Origin: Granulicella sp.
Lineage (GTDB): Bacteria > Acidobacteriota > Terriglobia > Terriglobales > Acidobacteriaceae
Direction: 5' to 3'
Assembly: GCA_003133205.1 (NCBI GenBank)
Contig: PKWK01000353.1
Location: 1-14,980 of the forward strand
Length of the DNA stretch: 14,980 nt
Shown here: in pieces, positions 12,305 through 14,980 of the stretch
Position numbering within the stretch: the stretch's first letter is position 1
How the letters are laid out: each line of letters starts with the position of its first letter
The notes under the pieces: generated by a model
Seen by the model: only the letters and a program-made list of their open reading frames with translations
What the model was told of the DNA's origin: nothing
Database searches by the model: none
Made by a program: the position numbers and the translations under genes

Positions 12305-14628
12305 CTTCCGTGGATCGCCACGTTCGCGACCTTTACCGTTGTCCCATTCTGCATCTGCAGATACAGCGGCACCAGCATGGCAAAGCTCTTCGATACATTG
12401 CTCTGTGACAGCTTCAGATGTGCACTGGTAATGCCATCGGCGCCGACTGAGAAGTCCGAGCTCACCGTGTAGTGAGGAAGTTCCGTCCCGTACACGTATT
12501 CATCGAAGAACCAATCCAGCTTGCCGTCACCCTGCAGATCCAGCGACTTGGGCATGCTGCGCTCCATTGAGTTCTTCCAGTCTTCGGTAGTCGCCGCTTT
12601 ACCCGAATACTCCGAGACGAACTGTTGCATGGAGCGCTTGAACGCCTCCTCCTGGCCGTTTGGCGTCCAGTACATCATCTCCAGCATGTGCAGCACATAC
12701 GCACCCTTGCTGTAGATCAACATCTGGTAGACGCCTTCTCCGGACTTTGAATTCGATACCCGCGCTCCCATGGTTAGCGCCCCGGCATCGATCGGCCGCA
12801 CGCCCTTGCTGTTCTTCTGCAGCAGATTCCTTTGCTGCTCCTTCCAGAAAGCGCGGTACTCGTCCATCTTCGGCGACGTGCTCAGCAGGAACACACCCAC
12901 CGAGAAGTTAGCAAATCCCTCGCTCATCCACTGGTCGCGATAGCTATTGAAACCTACAAGCTGCCCCCACCACTGGTGCGCGACCTCGTGCGGCGTCACC
13001 TCTCTCCAGTAGCTCGCGTCGTAGTCCAGCAGCCCCAACTGATGCTGCACCGTCGTGTCCCAGAAGCCGCAGATGGGCAGGTACACCAACATCGGCCAGC
13101 TCTGGCCGTAGTTACAGGCGGTCTGTTCTGTGAGTGCGACATGATCATACGGCAACTTGCCGAAGAAGTTCGTGTAAATCTGGATGGCCGCATTGCCCTG
13201 CGACACTTCGCCTTTCAGCGCCGACACTGCAGAAAGTGAACCCATAGTACTCGACCTCTCCGTCAGCGGTGTGTACACGTCCGGCAGACTCACGTCGGCA
13301 TAGGCGTCCACGCTGAATCCCTGCGGCGTCTTCGCTCCGGTGGTCTTGAAGTCTCCCAGGTTGAAGCCTGCGACCGGAATCGGCGAGCCGCTCTCCCACA
13401 CAGCCTGCACCATGCCGCCGCCCTTGGGTGTAAGGCTGACCTGCTTTCCGGTGGCGACGATCTGGAGCTGCTTGGGGATGTGAAAGGTCATGTGGAAGTT
13501 GGAGAAGTCGCCAAATCCGGACTGCCCGGACGGATACCAGGTCTCCCGTGCGCCGGGCATCAGGTAATAGGTGTTGCTGCCATCCGCACGCAGTGCATCC
13601 TTGCCGCCGTACACGGTCAGCACCCGCAACGTCTCACCCGCCTTCGCCGCCTCTGGCAGAATCACCGCGAAATCCGGATCGTTCTCCTTGGCCTCCTGCA
13701 CAAAGTCCAGCGACGCTCCACTCTCGCTGTAGACCCCGGTCACCCGCAGCGTCGGATATAGATTCAGCCGCACCACGCGAACCCCATCCTTCCGCATCTT
13801 CACCGTTGTCTCGGCCGAAGACTTCATCGCGCCCGAGCGTTCAATCGTGACATTCAGCCTCTCGTCCGTCACCTGCACCCGCTGCCCGCGATCCTTGGCG
13901 TCGGCGTGCTCCATCCGGAACGCCGCCCACGGCTCGACCTCGAACTCGCTCCACGTCGTCAACTCCACCTCGTCCGGCGACGAGTGGAACGTCCCCTCAG
14001 GATCGACGATGAACAGCACATTCTTGCCCGTCAGCGCGTTGCCCATGTGGAAAGACGCCAGGAAAAAGCTGCCCCGATTCCCGCCGCCAACGACATCAGC
14101 CAGAAGCCGCAGCTCCAGGTTTTCGTGCAGCTCCTTGCGAAAGCCCTTCGCCAGGTCCTCACCCGCTGCCCGCACATGCCCGTCCGGCTGAGCCCCGGCC
14201 CCCGCCGACGCCTTGCGAATCTCATCCGCCGTGCCGTCCGTAAAGCGCAGCACCAGCGTAGTGAAGTCCTGTGCCATCCCCGCACTCTTGGTCAGCAGCG
14301 CCAGCGAACGCTGCTCACCCACATCCTTCACCGTCAAATCAAACCGCCCTTTACCGACAAATACCGCGCCCGTCACCTTCCCCTCAACCGGCGAGTAGAA
14401 ATAAAAGTCGCCCTGATCGAAGTGGAAGACCCCGCCCTCCCGAGCGAGCGTGAAATCCTTGACCGTCACGCTCTCCGCCCCTGGCAAATCCGCACGCAAA
14501 GCGGCGTAAGTATTCTGCGCATTCGGCGCATGCGCGGCACCGTTGGGTTCAATGTTTTTGGCGGCGGTCTGCGCACAAGCGCTCGCCGCGATAAGAAGGG
14601 CCGGAAGAAGAATTGCTCGGGAATCCAT
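12241..14628 (-). CDS. Secreted M1-family metallopeptidase, C-terminus frameshifted
   Basis: The 795-residue reading frame has an N-terminal signal (MDSRAILLPALLIAASACAQ; the Cys makes a lipoprotein conceivable, but the lipobox is poor). About 300 residues of beta-rich sequence without a recognised domain follow, then an M1 catalytic domain. The zinc site is HEVAHQWW with H547, E548 and H551, and the third ligand is E570 (WMSEGFANF), the standard HExxH-18-E spacing. YSKGAYVLHMLEMM matches the helix following the active site. The aminopeptidase motif GXMEN, expected some 30-35 residues before HExxH, is absent; the region reads CNYGQSWPMLVYLP. ATG at 14626-14628 is chosen because the signal peptide starts there; GGGGG is unusually close to it. 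The last residues appear frameshifted; correction would end the gene at 12209 (about 806 residues). It probably degrades peptides in the periplasm or outside the cell. Confidence 0.9.
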   Translation of the reverse strand: MDSRAILLPALLIAASACAQTAAKNIEPNGAAHAPNAQNTYAALRADLPGAESVTVKDFTLAREGGVFHFDQGDFYFYSPVEGKVTGAVFVGKGRFDLTVKDVGEQRSLALLTKSAGMAQDFTTLVLRFTDGTADEIRKASAGAGAQPDGHVRAAGEDLAKGFRKELHENLELRLLADVVGGGNRGSFFLASFHMGNALTGKNVLFIVDPEGTFHSSPDEVELTTWSEFEVEPWAAFRMEHADAKDRGQRVQVTDERLNVTIERSGAMKSSAETTVKMRKDGVRVVRLNLYPTLRVTGVYSESGASLDFVQEAKENDPDFAVILPEAAKAGETLRVLTVYGGKDALRADGSNTYYLMPGARETWYPSGQSGFGDFSNFHMTFHIPKQLQIVATGKQVSLTPKGGGMVQAVWESGSPIPVAGFNLGDFKTTGAKTPQGFSVDAYADVSLPDVYTPLTERSSTMGSLSAVSALKGEVSQGNAAIQIYTNFFGKLPYDHVALTEQTACNYGQSWPMLVYLPICGFWDTTVQHQLGLLDYDASYWREVTPHEVAHQWWGQLVGFNSYRDQWMSEGFANFSVGVFLLSTSPKMDEYRAFWKEQQRNLLQKNSKGVRPIDAGALTMGARVSNSKSGEGVYQMLIYSKGAYVLHMLEMMYWTPNGQEEAFKRSMQQFVSEYSGKAATTEDWKNSMERSMPKSLDLQGDGKLDWFFDEYVYGTELPHYTVSSDFSVGADGITSAHLKLSQSNVSKSFAMLVPLYLQMQNGTTVKVANVAIHGSETIASPFRWANCLHLPRLFW

Positions 14629-14682
14629 GCCCCCAAAACTACCGCCCCGGCTATCTCTGAAGCAATGTATAAATTTGACCAC

Positions 14683-14697
14683 GTGCGAATATCGCAC
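14683..14697. promoter_or_regulatory. Dyad, candidate operator
   Basis: GTGCGA (14683-14688) and TCGCAC (14692-14697) are perfect 6-bp arms around ATA. The dyad lies between the divergent M1 peptidase and dnaX starts, 55 bp upstream of the peptidase ATG. A CACGTG overlaps it at 14680-14685. No regulator is assigned. Confidence 0.45.
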
Positions 14698-14749
14698 CCC
14701 ACCCCTCGATATCGCCCAGCGAATCCCCACTTACGGAAGCGCCATAAGC

Positions 14750-14773
14750 CTCGCTGACTCGCTAACTCGCTGC
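14750..14773. repeat. Three tandem 8-bp units upstream of dnaX
   Basis: CTCGCTGA, CTCGCTAA and CTCGCTGC follow one another without gaps and overlap the candidate -35 of dnaX. This could be a repeated protein-binding site or replication slippage. Confidence 0.75.
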
Positions 14774-14790
14774 TCTGTAGGCAATACAAT
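14762..14790 (+). promoter_or_regulatory. Candidate dnaX promoter
   Basis: TACAAT (14785-14790, 5/6 to consensus) has CTAACT (14762-14767, 3/6) 17 nt upstream. Transcription would start near 14797, only a few bases before the ATG at 14800. No Shine-Dalgarno sequence precedes that ATG, which agrees with a leaderless or nearly leaderless message. Confidence 0.4.
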
Positions 14791-14799
14791 CAAACTCGC

Positions 14800-14980
14800 A
14801 TGGCCTACCAGGTACTAGCCCGCAAATACCGCCCGCAGCGCTTCACCGACGTAGTCGGACAGGACCACGTCACCGTGACCCTGATGAACGCGCTCAACCA
14901 GGACCGCATCGCGCACGGCTACATCTTCTCCGGCCACCGCGGCATCGGCAAGACCACTATCGCCCGCATCCTGGCCATGG
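14800..14980 (+). CDS. dnaX: DNA polymerase III gamma/tau subunit, 5' part
   Basis: The first 60 codons are present and the window ends inside the gene. The protein begins [20 protein letters not shown] and continues [39 protein letters not shown]. This is the standard start of the AAA+ clamp-loader ATPase, with the Walker A motif GHRGIGKT. In the replisome, gamma/tau loads the sliding clamp and holds the polymerase cores together. The zinc-binding module and Walker B box lie beyond the window, so whether this is a full tau-length product cannot be seen. No ribosome binding site is visible before the ATG; a -10-like TACAAT ends 9 nt upstream of it. In many bacteria dnaX is followed by an ebfC/YbaB gene and recR, which would lie outside. 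Confidence 0.96.
   Translation, partial: MAYQVLARKYRPQRFTDVVGQDHVTVTLMNALNQDRIAHGYIFSGHRGIGKTTIARILAM

Noticed and set aside
1..14980. A new defence, mobile or biosynthetic system
   Set aside because: No integrase, transposase, nuclease, restriction, toxin-antitoxin or assembly-line gene is present; neighbouring genes look independent housekeeping or accessory loci.

Overview
The window is ordinary, gene-dense, GC-rich bacterial chromosome. The gene content and style suggest an acidobacterium of the Terriglobales/Acidobacteriaceae type (Granulicella, Edaphobacter or Terriglobus-like). Pointers are the many Sec-exported TPR or unrecognised proteins, a stand-alone bacterial SET-domain protein, a secreted M1 metallopeptidase, frequent TTG starts, and several short intergenic repeats of a kind I associate with that group. 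The taxonomic call is inference, because there is no rRNA or tRNA in the window.

Layout. 151-1073 (+): a CheY-like receiver and a CheX-like phosphatase, apparently translationally coupled. 1127-4950 (-): a secreted protein of unknown function, glutamate formiminotransferase (ftcD-type), a PagL-like outer-membrane lipid A deacylase and the YebC/PmpR protein. The PagL-like gene and ftcD are 4 nt apart and form a two-gene operon, and yebC has its own terminator. 4951-5250: a repeat-rich spacer. 5251-5778 (-): a VOC (glyoxalase/extradiol dioxygenase fold) protein. 5779-6527: about 750 bp with no gene, holding interspersed repeats and a 72-bp lysA-like fragment. 6528-9647 (-): diaminopimelate decarboxylase lysA, a zinc-ribbon/PspC membrane protein and an exported TPR protein, probably one transcript in the order TPR, pspC, lysA. 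9765-9950 (-): a tiny zinc-ribbon protein. 10201-10713 (+): a protein of unknown function. 10741-11520 (-): an exported low-complexity/TPR protein. 11739-12212 (+): a SET-domain methyltransferase. 12241-14628 (-): a secreted M1 metallopeptidase whose last residues look frameshifted. 14800 to the window end (+): the start of dnaX.

I see no mobile element, CRISPR array, defence island or biosynthetic cluster, and no convincing new multi-gene system. The points most worth a second look are:
- a likely ATA start for the CheX gene, created by ATAA in place of the usual ATGA overlap;
- a lysA-like fragment whose differences from the intact gene are mostly synonymous;
- a PagL-like enzyme with Asn where the catalytic Glu should be;
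- an M1 peptidase that lacks GXMEN and has a 3' frameshift, which when corrected makes it share a CTAG with the convergent SET gene's stop;
- a set of short intergenic repeats: a heptamer array abutting a stop codon, two 30-bp units, and a 30-bp repeat present twice.
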